A stretch of 64,000 bases of DNA, taken from contig NZ_BMVV01000007.1 in the NCBI RefSeq assembly GCF_014650895.1, positions 301,983 to 365,982 of the forward strand, given 5' to 3'. Origin of the DNA: Streptomyces omiyaensis (GTDB lineage: Bacteria > Actinomycetota > Actinomycetes > Streptomycetales > Streptomycetaceae). Positions 1 through 8,018 of the stretch are shown here, piece after piece. The notes under the pieces are model-generated. The model did no database searches. It saw nothing but the letters and a program-made list of their open reading frames with translations, and was not told the DNA's origin. Position 1 is the first letter of the stretch. Each line of letters starts with the position of its first letter. A program made the position numbers and the translations under genes.

Positions 1-58
1 GGCGGGGGCGCGGCATTCGTACAGGCAGGCCGTTGGCGGGCCCAGTGGGGGAGCTCAT
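1..58 (-). CDS. N-terminus of a leftward gene cut by the window edge
   Basis: An ATG at 58 opens 19 codons reading MSSPTGPANGLPVRMPRPR before the edge. On the same strand a TAGCAT -10 box (67-72) lies 8 nt before the ATG, the leaderless arrangement seen for many genes in this window. The basic, proline-rich start is too short to identify. From memory it resembles the start of Streptomyces sirohydrochlorin-chelatase-like proteins, but I cannot confirm that here. Confidence 0.45.
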   Translation of the reverse strand, partial: MSSPTGPANGLPVRMPRPR

Positions 59-228
59 GGCGCCGCATGCTACTGGCTTTGCGGACGGCGGCGTTCGGTG
101 AGGTACGACCCCGCGCCTTCTGCCCCCTTATGTCCACCCCCTGGTGCACCGCATAGCGGACCCGGGGCGGATCGGGCGCCCGCGCACCCCTGCGACCAGC
201 GGCGATGCCCCCGGCCGGGGCGCGGCCG

Positions 229-1242
229 TCACAGGAGCCGCAGCAGGGCGGGGTCCTCGGGGAGCCGGACGCCGCCGGCGGCGAGCCAGGTGGCGAGCGT
301 CACCGCCCCGTCGAGGGGATCGCCCGACGGAGCGACGGTCCGGACCCCGGGCAGCCGCTCCGCGAGCGCCGCCCGCAGCGGCGCGAGCAGCGGCTCGCCC
401 AGCCGGAACAGGCCGCCGGTGAGGGCCACCACGGATTCCGGGCCCGGCGGGCAGGCCGCCTCGGCCGCGTCGGCGACGTGTTCCGCGGCCCGCTCCAGGA
501 TCCCGGCCGCGACCGGGTCGCCGGCCGCCGCGGCGCCGACCTCCGGGGCGAAGGCGGCGAGCACGGCCGGCCGGTCCGCGCGCGGGTACAGCGCGGCCGG
601 CAGCCCCGCCGCCGGGCCGTGCAGCTTCTCCGCCCGCTCCAGCAGCGCGGGCGAGCCGCCGCGCCGCCCGTCGTGCGCGCGCATCGCGGCCTCCAGGCCC
701 GCCCGCCCGATCCAGGCGCCGCTGCCGCAGTCGCCCAGGAGGTGGCCCCAGCCGTCCGCCCGGCGCCAGCCGGTCAGGTCGGTGCCGAGGGCGATCAGGC
801 CGGTGCCGCCCGCGACGACGGCGCCGGGCCGTGCGCCGAGCGCCCCGGCGTAGGCGGTCACCGCGTCGGCGGCGAGCGCGGTCCCGCGCACCCCCCAGGC
901 CTCGGCGAAGGCGCCCGGCAGGACGGCCCGCAGCTCCTCGCCGAGGGTGGCCATGCCGGCGGCGCCCACCGCGGCGGCGCGCACCGGCCGCCCCGCCCCG
1001 TGCCGTTCGCGCAGGGCGGCGACGGCCGGCAGCACCGATTCCAGGAAGCGGTCGGCCCGGATGCCGCCCGGTCCGGTCGGTACGGGGCCGGGCGCGGCCA
1101 CCCGTTCGAGCAGCGTCCCGTCGGCGGCCCGGGCGAGGGCGATCCGCACGCCCGAGCCGCCCGAGTCGATCCCGACGACCACCGCGTCCGCCGGCCCGCC
1201 GGCGCCTTCGTTCCGGGGCTCCACGCTCGCAACCGTCCTCAC
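229..1242 (-). CDS. BadF/BadG-type ATPase, probable N-acetylglucosamine kinase
   Basis: A 337-residue member of the BadF/BadG/BcrA/BcrD ATPase family (actin/hexokinase fold), which in actinomycetes is usually annotated as a cytoplasmic N-acetylglucosamine kinase. The phosphate-1 motif VVVGIDSGGSG is at about residues 21-31 with Asp26. A second glycine-rich motif AGGTGLIALG is near 144-153, and GDCGSGAWIG is at 170-179, the nucleotide-binding signature of this family. The start is a GTG at 1242; a GTG six codons inward is also possible. It is divergent from ung, 71 bp away. The sugar substrate is inferred from the family. Confidence 0.85.
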   Translation of the reverse strand: MRTVASVEPRNEGAGGPADAVVVGIDSGGSGVRIALARAADGTLLERVAAPGPVPTGPGGIRADRFLESVLPAVAALRERHGAGRPVRAAAVGAAGMATLGEELRAVLPGAFAEAWGVRGTALAADAVTAYAGALGARPGAVVAGGTGLIALGTDLTGWRRADGWGHLLGDCGSGAWIGRAGLEAAMRAHDGRRGGSPALLERAEKLHGPAAGLPAALYPRADRPAVLAAFAPEVGAAAAGDPVAAGILERAAEHVADAAEAACPPGPESVVALTGGLFRLGEPLLAPLRAALAERLPGVRTVAPSGDPLDGAVTLATWLAAGGVRLPEDPALLRLL

Positions 1243-1313
1243 CGGGTGGGGGTCTGGGGCCCGCAGTCTAGGGCGGAGGGCGTTGTCGGTGTAGGCCGCT
1301 AGAGTGACGGACT

Positions 1314-1991
1314 GTGACTGCGAGACCGTTGAGCGAACTGGTGGAGCCCGGCTGGGCGAAGGCCCTGGAGCCCGTCGCGGGCCGGGTGGCCGAGATGGGC
1401 GACTTCCTGCGGGCGGAGATCGCCGCCGGCCGGAGCTATCTGCCGTCGGGACCGAACGTGCTGCGCGCCTTCCAGCAGCCGTTCGACGACGTGCGGGTCC
1501 TGATCCTGGGTCAGGACCCCTACCCCACGCCGGGGATGGCGATCGGCCTGAGCTTCGCCGTCGCCCCGGAGGTGCGGCAGCTGCCGGCCAGCCTCCTGAA
1601 CATCTTCTGGGAGATGCACCAGGACCTGGGGCACCCCCGCCCCTCCAACGGCGACCTCACCCCGTGGACCCGGCAGGGCGTCCTGCTGCTCAACAGGACG
1701 CTCACCACCTCCCCGCGCAACGCGGGCGCCCACCGGAACAAGGGCTGGGAGGAGGTCACCGAGCAGGCCGTCCGGGCGCTCGCCGCGCGCGGCAAGCCGC
1801 TGGTGTCCATCCTCTGGGGCCGCGACGCCCGCGACGCCCGTCCGCTGCTGGGCGGTCTGCCCGCCGTCGAGTCGGCGCACCCGTCCCCTCGCTCGGCGGA
1901 CCGGGGCTTCTTCGGCTCGCGCCCCTTCAGCCGGGCCAACGAGATGCTGGTCGCCCAGGGCGCCGAGCCGGTGGACTGGCTGCTGCCCTGA
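1314..1991 (+). CDS. ung: Uracil-DNA glycosylase, family 1
   Basis: A 225-residue enzyme that removes uracil from DNA in base-excision repair. The water-activating motif GQDPYP is at residues 66-71 (catalytic Asp68), and the leucine-loop motif SAHPSP at 187-192 supplies His189. NRTLTT near 127-132 fits the uracil-recognition Asn. Length is normal for Ung. The GTG start at 1314 lies 8 nt after a TAGAGT -10 box (1300-1305), with no ribosome site, so the mRNA is probably leaderless. It is convergent with the BNR-repeat gene, with a 34 bp gap. Confidence 0.97.
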   Translation: MTARPLSELVEPGWAKALEPVAGRVAEMGDFLRAEIAAGRSYLPSGPNVLRAFQQPFDDVRVLILGQDPYPTPGMAIGLSFAVAPEVRQLPASLLNIFWEMHQDLGHPRPSNGDLTPWTRQGVLLLNRTLTTSPRNAGAHRNKGWEEVTEQAVRALAARGKPLVSILWGRDARDARPLLGGLPAVESAHPSPRSADRGFFGSRPFSRANEMLVAQGAEPVDWLLP

Positions 1992-2025
1992 CCGCGGGGC
2001 CGACGGCCGCCCGGCGGCGGGGGGT

Positions 2026-3108
2026 TCAGACGACCGCCGCCCGGACGCAGAGGACGTCCGGCAGGTGCTCGGCGAGCAGCCGCCAGGTGTCCCCGTCGTC
2101 GTCGCTCGCGTACACCTCGCCGTTGCGGTTGCCGAAGTAGACGCCCGCGGGGTCGGCGTCGTCGGTGCACAGGGCGTCGCGCAGGACGGTGCCGTAGTGG
2201 TCGCCCCGGGGGAGGCCCTCGCCGAGGGGCTCCCAGGTCGCGCCGGCGTCGCCGGTGCGGTAGACCCGGCAGCGCCGGCCGGCCGGGACCCGGTCGGAGT
2301 CGGCGGTGATGGGGAAGAGGTAGGCGGTGCCGGGGCGGTGCGGGTGCGCGGCGACGGCGAAGCCGAAGTCGGAGGGGAGCGGCCCGCCGACGTCCGTCCA
2401 GCTGCCGCCGGCGTCGTCGCTGCGGTAGACGCCCCAGTGGTTCTGGAGGTAGAGCCGGTCCGGATCGCCCGCGTCCTGGGCGATCTTGTGCACGCACTGG
2501 CCGAACTCGGGGTGCGGGTCGGGCAGGAAGACGGCGGAGACGCCGTCGTTGGAGGGGGCCCAGGAGGCGCCGCCGTCCCGGGTGCGGAAGACGCCGGCGG
2601 TGGAGACGGCGACGGTGACGGCGTCCGGGTCGCGCGGGTCGGTCACGACCGTGTGCACGGCCTCGCCGCCGCCGCCCGGCACCCACCGGTCGCGGGTCGG
2701 GTGCTCCCAGAGCGGCCGGACGAGGGCGAAGGACTCGCCGCCGTCGTCGGACCGGAAGAGCGCGGCCGGTTCGGTGCCCGCGTAGACGACGCCGGGGGAG
2801 TGGGCGGGGGCCGGGTGGAGCTGCCAGACGCGCTCCAGGGAGGCGCCGGTGTCCTGGGGGAACCGCACGGCGGGGGCGGGCGGTTCGGTCCAGGTCCGAC
2901 CCAGGTCGTCGGAGTGGAAGACGGACGGGCCCCAGTGGGAGCTGTCGCCGCCGACGAGCAGCCTCGGGGTGTCCGGCCGGGTGTCGACGGCGACCGAGTA
3001 GACGGCCTGGGCGGGGAAGCACGGATCGTCGAACTCCCAGCGCCCGCCGCGCCTGCGGCCGATGAAGAGTCCCTTGCGGGTGCCTACGGTGAGAAGTACG
3101 TCGGGCAT
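2026..3108 (-). CDS. BNR/sialidase-like beta-propeller protein
   Basis: A 360-residue protein starting MPDVLLTVGTRKGLF. The ATG at 3108 follows a clear GGAGGT ribosome site. It has at least five BNR/Asp-box-like turns of the form S-x-D-x-G-x-T-W (for example HSDDLGRTW, RTRDGGASW, RSDDAGGSW, RTGDAGATW, ASDDDGDTW), spaced as in VPS10/sialidase-type propellers. There is no signal peptide, so it is probably cytoplasmic. Databases often call such proteins exo-alpha-sialidase or glycosyl hydrolase, but I see no sialidase arginine triad, so the activity is unknown. It lies downstream of the flavin oxidoreductase, separated by a strong hairpin. Confidence 0.8.
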   Translation of the reverse strand: MPDVLLTVGTRKGLFIGRRRGGRWEFDDPCFPAQAVYSVAVDTRPDTPRLLVGGDSSHWGPSVFHSDDLGRTWTEPPAPAVRFPQDTGASLERVWQLHPAPAHSPGVVYAGTEPAALFRSDDGGESFALVRPLWEHPTRDRWVPGGGGEAVHTVVTDPRDPDAVTVAVSTAGVFRTRDGGASWAPSNDGVSAVFLPDPHPEFGQCVHKIAQDAGDPDRLYLQNHWGVYRSDDAGGSWTDVGGPLPSDFGFAVAAHPHRPGTAYLFPITADSDRVPAGRRCRVYRTGDAGATWEPLGEGLPRGDHYGTVLRDALCTDDADPAGVYFGNRNGEVYASDDDGDTWRLLAEHLPDVLCVRAAVV

Positions 3109-3123
3109 GGGTGCCCACCTCCA

Positions 3124-3180
3124 GGACGCCGTTGTCGCGGGTACCGGCCAGTCTGCACCCGGCCACTGACAACGGCGTCC
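3124..3180. repeat. 13-bp perfect inverted repeat upstream of the BNR gene
   Basis: GGACGCCGTTGTC (3124-3136) and its exact complement GACAACGGCGTCC (3168-3180) flank 31 bp. On the minus strand the proximal arm ends directly before the GGAGGT ribosome site of the BNR gene. The distal arm shares 5 bp with the neighbouring terminator hairpin, so the two structures could compete in a read-through transcript. Confidence 0.6.
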
Positions 3181-3223
3181 GGGGACGCCCCGCGAACGGC
3201 CGGTCGCGGGGCGTCCCCGGACG
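3176..3223. terminator. 19-bp perfect hairpin after the flavin oxidoreductase
   Basis: Arms 3176-3194 and 3205-3223 pair perfectly (CGTCCGGGGACGCCCCGCG with its complement) around a 10-nt loop, 60 bp past the stop of the leftward OYE gene. There is no U-tract, as is usual for Streptomyces terminators. Confidence 0.7.
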
Positions 3224-3284
3224 GCCGCTCCCCGGCGCGGCCCGGCGGTCCGGGCGGCTCCGGGGCGTTCGCCGCCGGCCGGGG

Positions 3285-4364
3285 TCAGATGGCCCAGGCG
3301 TACTGCGGCGGCGTGAAGGCGGTGCCCTCCAGTTCGCGGGCGGCGCGCCGGGGCCAGGAGGCGTCGCGCAGGAGCTCGCGGCCGAGGAGGACGGCGTCGG
3401 CCTCGTCGTCGGCGAGGATCTTCTCGGCCTGCCGGGGCTCGGTGATGAGTCCGACGGCGGCGACCGGCAGTCCGGTCTCGGCCTTCACCCGGGCGGCGAA
3501 GGGCACCTGGTAGCCGGGGGCGACCGGGATCCGGGCCGTGCTCGCGTTGCCGCCGGTGGAGACGTCCAGGAGGTCGACGCCGTGCTCGCGCAGCAGCGCG
3601 GCGAAGCGGACGGTCTCGTCCGGGGTCCAGCCCGCCTCCTCCAGCCAGTCGGTGGCGGAGATCCGGAAGAAGACCGGCAGCTCCTCGGGCCAGACCGCGC
3701 GGACCGCGTCCACGACCTCCAGGGCGAGGCGGGTGCGGTTCTCGAAGGAGCCGCCGTAGGCGTCGGTGCGGTGGTTGCTGTGCGGGGAGAGGAACTCTCC
3801 GATGAGGTAGCCGTGGGCGCCGTGCACCTCGACGACCTCGAAGCCGGCGGCCAGGGCGCGGCGGGCCGCGGCGGCGAACTGCCCGACGACCTCCCGGATG
3901 CCGTCCTCGGTCAGCTCGGTCGGCACCGGATAGCCGTCGGCGAAGGCGACCGGGCTCGGCCCGACCGGCTGCCAGGCCTCCTCGGCCGGCGCGGGACCGC
4001 GGCCGAGCCAGGGGCGCTGGGTGGAGGCCTTGCGGCCGGCGTGGGCGATCTGGATGCCGGGGACGCTGCCCTGTGCCTTGACGAAGGAGGCGATCCGGCG
4101 CAGGCCCTCGGTCTGGGTGTCGTTCCACAGGCCCAGGTCGGCGGGGCTGATCCGGCCCTCGGGGGCGACGGCGGTGGCCTCGACCAGGATCAGGCCGGCG
4201 CCGCCGGTGGCCCGGGAGCCGTAGTGGGCGAGGTGCCAGTCGGTGGCGACGCCGGCGTTCGGGCCGAAGACGTCCGCCGAGTACTGGCACATCGGAGCCA
4301 TCCAGACCCGGTTGGGGATGGTCAGCGAGCGGAGGGTGTAGGGCTCGAAGAGGGCGGCGCTCAT
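3285..4364 (-). CDS. Old-yellow-enzyme family NADH:flavin oxidoreductase (YqjM-like)
   Basis: A 359-residue FMN-dependent ene-reductase of the YqjM/'thermophilic-like' class, which reduces activated C=C bonds using NAD(P)H. Cys26 and Tyr28 in MAPMCQYSA are the YqjM-type residues that tune the flavin. QIAHAGRKA at 105-113 and the substrate-binding pair His181/His184 in HGAHGYL are present. The C-terminal phosphate-binding part is AVGLI...ADAVLLGRELL. It is divergent from an ArsR-type repressor, and both promoters overlap two identical-pattern operators, so it is probably controlled by that regulator. The physiological substrate is unknown. Confidence 0.93.
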   Translation of the reverse strand: MSAALFEPYTLRSLTIPNRVWMAPMCQYSADVFGPNAGVATDWHLAHYGSRATGGAGLILVEATAVAPEGRISPADLGLWNDTQTEGLRRIASFVKAQGSVPGIQIAHAGRKASTQRPWLGRGPAPAEEAWQPVGPSPVAFADGYPVPTELTEDGIREVVGQFAAAARRALAAGFEVVEVHGAHGYLIGEFLSPHSNHRTDAYGGSFENRTRLALEVVDAVRAVWPEELPVFFRISATDWLEEAGWTPDETVRFAALLREHGVDLLDVSTGGNASTARIPVAPGYQVPFAARVKAETGLPVAAVGLITEPRQAEKILADDEADAVLLGRELLRDASWPRRAARELEGTAFTPPQYAWAI

Positions 4365-4423
4365 CGCGGACTCCGTTTCAAGGCGGCCGGTGCCGGACCG
4401 GGGGAGGTCCGGCGGGATGTTCG

Positions 4424-4477
4424 TACGATACCCGTCGTAGTACGGCGACTGTCAAACTACGAGGATCCTCGTACAAT
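4424..4477. promoter_or_regulatory. Divergent promoters with paired TACGA-N6-TCGTA operators
   Basis: Two 16-bp inverted repeats of the same form lie here: TACGATACCCGTCGTA at 4424-4439 and TACGAGGATCCTCGTA at 4458-4473 (fully palindromic), 34 bp apart centre to centre. A rightward promoter (CTGTCA 4449-4454, 17 bp, TACAAT 4472-4477) has the second operator in its spacer. The leftward -35 TTGACA is the complement of 4450-4455, and its -10 region falls on the first operator. The two -35 boxes overlap back to back. Binding by the adjacent ArsR-type protein is inferred. Confidence 0.75.
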
Positions 4478-4523
4478 GATTCCCGTCCCGGACCGACCCT
4501 CGGGAGAAAGTGGAGCCGCCGCC

Positions 4524-4916
4524 ATGACGACCCCCGCCAGCCCCCGCCTCCTGGAGCACCCCGCGCGCGAGGAGATCCGCCTGGAGGCGGTGCTGCACGC
4601 GCTGTCGGACGCCGTCCGCCTGCGGATCGTGCGCGAACTCGCCGCCGCGCGCACCGAACTGAGCTGCTCGCACTTCGTCCTCCCGGTCACCAAGTCGACC
4701 ACCACCCACCACTTCCGGGTGCTGCGCGAGGCGGGCGTCATCCGGCAGGACTACCGGGGCACCGCCAAGCTCAACGGACTGCGCGGGGCCGAGCTCGACG
4801 CCCTCTTCCCCGGACTCCTCGACACCGTCCTGGCCGCCGCCGACGCGCAGTCCGCCCGCGAGGGCGCGGGGGAGGCCCCGGGGGCCTCCCCGGTCACAGC
4901 GACCGCATCCGGTTGA
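4524..4916 (+). CDS. ArsR-type winged-helix transcriptional regulator
   Basis: A 130-residue DNA-binding protein. The winged-helix core runs from about residue 20 to 90: LHALSDAVRLRIVRELA, then the recognition helix STTTHHFRVLREAGVI, then a wing. Only one cysteine (ELSCSHF) is present, without the metal-site Cys pair of classical ArsR sensors, so a metal-independent signal is likely. The ATG at 4524 follows a GTGGAG ribosome site; an upstream in-frame ATG at 4475 overlaps the -10 box and is unlikely. It is divergent from the flavin oxidoreductase and probably represses both it and itself. Its 3' end overlaps the DUF305 gene by 23 bp. Confidence 0.88.
   Translation: MTTPASPRLLEHPAREEIRLEAVLHALSDAVRLRIVRELAAARTELSCSHFVLPVTKSTTTHHFRVLREAGVIRQDYRGTAKLNGLRGAELDALFPGLLDTVLAAADAQSAREGAGEAPGASPVTATASG
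4869..4891. terminator. GC hairpin at the ArsR/DUF305 convergence
   Basis: GGGGAGGC (4869-4876) pairs with GCCTCCCC (4884-4891) around CCCGGGG. It lies inside the end of the ArsR-type gene, next to the overlapping stop of the DUF305 gene, and could serve both strands. Confidence 0.5.
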
Positions 4917-5544
4917 TCTCCGCGGTCTGCTGGGCGATCACGTCGTTCGCCATCTCCTCCACCTGGATGTTGTTGCCCTGGCCGAGGACCTCGGCCGCCA
5001 TCGCCACGGCCCCCTCGTGGTGCGTCACCATCAGGCGCAGGAACAGCTCGTCGAAGGCCGCGCCCTTCGCCGCCCGCAGCTCGGCGAGCTGGGCCTCGGT
5101 CGCCATGCCCGGCATCGCGTGATGGTCGTGCGCCCCCTGCTCGCGCGGCCCGCCGTTGTTCTCCAGCCATCCCTCCATGGCGCCGATCTCCGGCTGCTGC
5201 GCCGCCGCGATCCGCTCCGCCACCTTCCCGACCCGGGGCGACCCCGCGCGTCCGGGGGCCAGTGCGGTCATCGTCAGGGCCTGGCGGTGGTGCACGACCA
5301 TCATCTGCACGTACCGGAAGTCCGCGCCGTTCGGCCGCTCGTCCGGGAGCAGGCTCGCGGCCTCCTCCGGTGACACCCGCCGGGCCGGCTCGCCGGGCCT
5401 CCCCGGCACGACCACCGCGGCCGCGCCGCTCGGCGCGGGCTCCGGCGCCGCGGAGTCGGACCCCGACTCGCAGGCGCCCAGGGCGAGTACGGCCAGGGCG
5501 GCGAGGGGTGCGGCGAGGGCGGCGCGCCGAGGGCGGATCAGCAA
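4894..5544 (-). CDS. DUF305-family lipoprotein
   Basis: A 216-residue exported lipoprotein. The TTG start at 5544 is chosen because GGAGG lies 5 nt upstream and the protein then begins with a compact lipoprotein signal, with lipobox LALGAC and Cys25. DUF305 follows, with two conserved His-containing helices: QMMVVHHRQALTM and later LMVTHHEGAVAMA, separated by a His-rich AHDHHAMPGM. Such His/Met spacing suggests metal (possibly copper) binding, but the family's function is not established. It is divergent from the secreted LVIVD-repeat gene, a pairing I recall from other Streptomyces genomes. Confidence 0.88.
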   Translation of the reverse strand: MLIRPRRAALAAPLAALAVLALGACESGSDSAAPEPAPSGAAAVVVPGRPGEPARRVSPEEAASLLPDERPNGADFRYVQMMVVHHRQALTMTALAPGRAGSPRVGKVAERIAAAQQPEIGAMEGWLENNGGPREQGAHDHHAMPGMATEAQLAELRAAKGAAFDELFLRLMVTHHEGAVAMAAEVLGQGNNIQVEEMANDVIAQQTAEINRMRSL

Positions 5545-5642
5545 CGGTACCTCCAGGGGGATGTGCGGGTACGGGGGCCGTTCCCGGTGTTCCTTCCGGG
5601 AGGGTCGCCCGGAAGCGTTCATTGCGTCCGTGTCGCCATCTG

Positions 5643-5670
5643 TTGGGATGTGCACGTCAAGGAACATACT
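5643..5670 (+). promoter_or_regulatory. Candidate promoter of the LVIVD-repeat gene
   Basis: TTGGGA (5643-5648) and CATACT (5665-5670) are 16 bp apart, about 50 bp before the start codon, in the only relatively A/T-containing part of the divergent gap. This is a weak match. Confidence 0.35.
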
Positions 5671-5719
5671 GCCGGGGTCCAGCACCGTTCAGCACGGAAC
5701 GGAAAACATGGAGGACGGA

Positions 5720-7258
5720 GTGACTTCGTTGCCCACCCCGCACGGTCCACGGTCCCGCATCAGACGCATCGGCGCGGCCACCGCCGCCGCCGGCCTGCTG
5801 GCGGCGCTCCTCGCCACCGGAACGGCCACCGCCACACCCGACCCCGGTGATGCGCCCCTCCAGACGCCCGTCTCGGCGGAACGGGCGGCCGGGGCACGGT
5901 CCGCGATCCTGAGCGGCGACATACCCGGCGTCGACGAGATCGTGCACACCGACAACATCGAACACCTGGCGAACGTCCCCAAGGACGCGCTCAAGAGCCT
6001 CAACACGGACCTGGCCTTCCAGGGCAGGTACGCCTTCGCGGCCAACTACGACGGCTTCCGCGTCTTCGACATCGGCGACCCGAAGGCCCCGAAGACCGTC
6101 ACCCAGGTCCTCTGCCCCGGATCCCAGAACGACATCTCCGTCTCCGGGGACCTGCTCTTCCTCTCCACCGACTCCTCCCGCAGCGACGACTCGTGCGCCA
6201 GCACGACGCAGCCCGCCTCGGTCAAGGAGTCCTGGGAGGGCATGAAGATCTTCGACATCAGCGACGTCGCCAACCCGAAGTACGTCGCCTCCGTCGAGAC
6301 CGCCTGCGGCTCCCACACCCACACGATCCTGCCGCAGCGCAAGGACGTGTACGTGTACGTCTCCTCCTACTCGCCCAACGCGGCCTTCCCCGACTGCCTG
6401 CCGCCGCACGACGGCATCTCCGTCATCAAGGTGCCCCGCAAGGCACCCCAGCAGGCCCGGATCGTGGGCTTCCCGGTCCTCTTCCCCGGCGAGGGTCCCG
6501 ACGGCGGCGGCAACCCCGGCGCGCCCACCAACCCGGGCGTCTCCAAGACCACCGGCTGCCACGACATCACCGTGCTCCCCGGAAAGGACCTCGCGGCCGG
6601 CGCCTGCATGGGCGACGGCATCCTCTTCGACGTCTCCGACCCCGAACACCCGCGGGTGATCGACCAGGTCCAGGACAACGTCAACTTCGCCTTCTGGCAC
6701 TCCGCGACCTTCAACCAGAAGGCGAACAAGGTCGTCTTCACCGACGAGCTCGGCGGCGGCGGGGGCGCCACCTGCAACGCCGCCGTCGGCCCGAACCGGG
6801 GCGCCAACGGCATCTACGACATCACCGGCAAGGGCGACCACCGCCGGCTGGTCTTCCGCAGCTACTTCAAGATCCCCCGCCACCAGGCCGACACCGAGAA
6901 CTGCGTCGCGCACAACGGCTCGCTGATCCCGGTCAAGGGCAAGGACCTGATGGTCCAGGCCTGGTACCAGGGCGGCGTCTCCCTCTGGGACTTCACCGAC
7001 TCCGCGCACCCGAAGGAGATCGGCTACTTCGACCGCGGACCGGTCTCCGCCACCACGCTCGCCACCGGCGGCTCCTGGTCCGCCTACTACTACAACGGAC
7101 ACGTCTACTCGAACGAGATCGCCCGGGGCCTCGACGTCCTGAGGATCGACGACCGGCGCACGGACCCCGCGAAGCGGATCCGGATGGACGAGCTCAACGT
7201 CCAGACCCAGCCGGACTACTTCGAGGACTTCGACGACCGGGGGCACGGCCGGGACTGA
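5720..7258 (+). CDS. Secreted LVIVD-repeat beta-propeller protein
   Basis: A 512-residue exported protein. The GTG at 5720 is preferred over the in-frame ATG at 5708, because that ATG is fused to a GGAGG ribosome site 5 nt before the GTG. The N-terminus is a signal peptide (RSRIRRIG, then an Ala/Leu-rich core to TATATPD near residue 39). LVIVD-type strands such as FRVFDIGDPKAPK, MKIFDISDVANPK, ILFDVSDPEHPRV and VSLWDFTDSAHPKEI repeat through the body. Paired cysteines fit an extracytoplasmic protein. The function is unknown. It is divergent from the DUF305 lipoprotein, so the two may act together at the cell surface. Confidence 0.88.
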   Translation: MTSLPTPHGPRSRIRRIGAATAAAGLLAALLATGTATATPDPGDAPLQTPVSAERAAGARSAILSGDIPGVDEIVHTDNIEHLANVPKDALKSLNTDLAFQGRYAFAANYDGFRVFDIGDPKAPKTVTQVLCPGSQNDISVSGDLLFLSTDSSRSDDSCASTTQPASVKESWEGMKIFDISDVANPKYVASVETACGSHTHTILPQRKDVYVYVSSYSPNAAFPDCLPPHDGISVIKVPRKAPQQARIVGFPVLFPGEGPDGGGNPGAPTNPGVSKTTGCHDITVLPGKDLAAGACMGDGILFDVSDPEHPRVIDQVQDNVNFAFWHSATFNQKANKVVFTDELGGGGGATCNAAVGPNRGANGIYDITGKGDHRRLVFRSYFKIPRHQADTENCVAHNGSLIPVKGKDLMVQAWYQGGVSLWDFTDSAHPKEIGYFDRGPVSATTLATGGSWSAYYYNGHVYSNEIARGLDVLRIDDRRTDPAKRIRMDELNVQTQPDYFEDFDDRGHGRD

Positions 7259-7269
7259 CCCCGGACGCG

Positions 7270-7887
7270 TCAGAGCATGCCGCCGGGCGGACCGCCGTCC
7301 GGCGGCATGCCGCGTCCCCAGGCCAGTCCGTACCGGTGGAACAGCTCCGCGCGCAGCCGCGCCATCGGCATCGGCGCGCCCGGGAGCAGCACCCCCACCA
7401 CGGCGCCCATCAGCAGCGCCCGCAGCAGCGGGTAGTCCCGGTCGACGTCCTCGGAGCCGTACCGCACCATCGTGTCCCTCAGCAGGAACGCGAGCCGCTG
7501 CTGCTCCTCGCACCGCACGAAGCCCTCCGCCTGGAGGATCCCGGCCATGTGGGTCCGCATCAGGGTCGGCCGGGCCACCGCGAGCCCCAGGATCGCGTCG
7601 ATCGCCCGGGCGAGCCGCTCCTCGCCGTCCTCCGCGCGCGGCTCGCGCTCCAGCGCCTCGGCCAGCGTGAGGTGCATCAGCCGGTGCACGGCGGCCTGGA
7701 GCAACTTCCGCTTGCCGTCGAAGTAGTACGAGACGAGCCCCCGGGCCACCCCGGCCCGTTCGGCGATGTCGCCGAGGGTCGTGGCCTCGTATCCGCGCAC
7801 CCCCACGAGGTCGACGGTGGCCTCCAGGATCCGCTCGCGCGACCGTCGCCGAAGCTCTTCGTTGACCGATGGGCTACGTGGCGTCAT
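7270..7887 (-). CDS. TetR-family transcriptional regulator
   Basis: A 205-residue repressor. The N-terminal helix-turn-helix is typical: ERILEATVDLVGVRGYEATTL then IAERAGVARGLVSYYFDGKRKLLQ (about residues 17-65). A ligand-binding alpha-helical domain with no recognisable subfamily follows. The ATG at 7887 follows AGGAG by 6 nt. An inverted repeat upstream is a likely autoregulatory operator. No gene is divergent from it within 1.5 kb, so its target beyond itself is unclear. It is convergent with the LVIVD gene, 11 bp apart. Confidence 0.9.
   Translation of the reverse strand: MTPRSPSVNEELRRRSRERILEATVDLVGVRGYEATTLGDIAERAGVARGLVSYYFDGKRKLLQAAVHRLMHLTLAEALEREPRAEDGEERLARAIDAILGLAVARPTLMRTHMAGILQAEGFVRCEEQQRLAFLLRDTMVRYGSEDVDRDYPLLRALLMGAVVGVLLPGAPMPMARLRAELFHRYGLAWGRGMPPDGGPPGGML
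7275..7310. terminator. 12-bp perfect hairpin inside the TetR 3' end
   Basis: GCATGCCGCCGG (7275-7286) and its complement (7299-7310) form a hairpin within the last codons of the TetR gene, 17 bp after the stop of the convergent LVIVD gene. It is a likely terminator for the rightward transcript that also encodes the TetR tail MPPDGGPPGGM. Confidence 0.45.
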
Positions 7888-7906
7888 GCTGGGCTCCTGC
7901 GTTGAC

Positions 7907-7924
7907 TGGCTCGCAGCCAATATA
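7907..7924 (-). promoter_or_regulatory. tetR promoter with overlapping inverted repeat
   Basis: On the minus strand TATATT (complement of 7919-7924) is a good -10 box. Directly downstream, TGGCT-CGC-AGCCA (7907-7919) forms a 5-bp-arm inverted repeat that would lie at the transcription start, as in many self-repressing TetR genes. No convincing -35 box is seen. Confidence 0.5.
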
Positions 7925-8018
7925 CTCAGCGCAGTCCGCCGGTCCGCCCTCGTGGCGCGACGGCGGGGAGGCCGCCCGACCTGGGCGACACGGGGGATCG
8001 TCCAGGTCGGCGGCTTCG

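Noticed and set aside
2026..3108. A secreted sialidase.
   Set aside because: Asp-box repeats alone do not show sialidase activity; there is no signal peptide and no visible catalytic arginines or nucleophile tyrosine.
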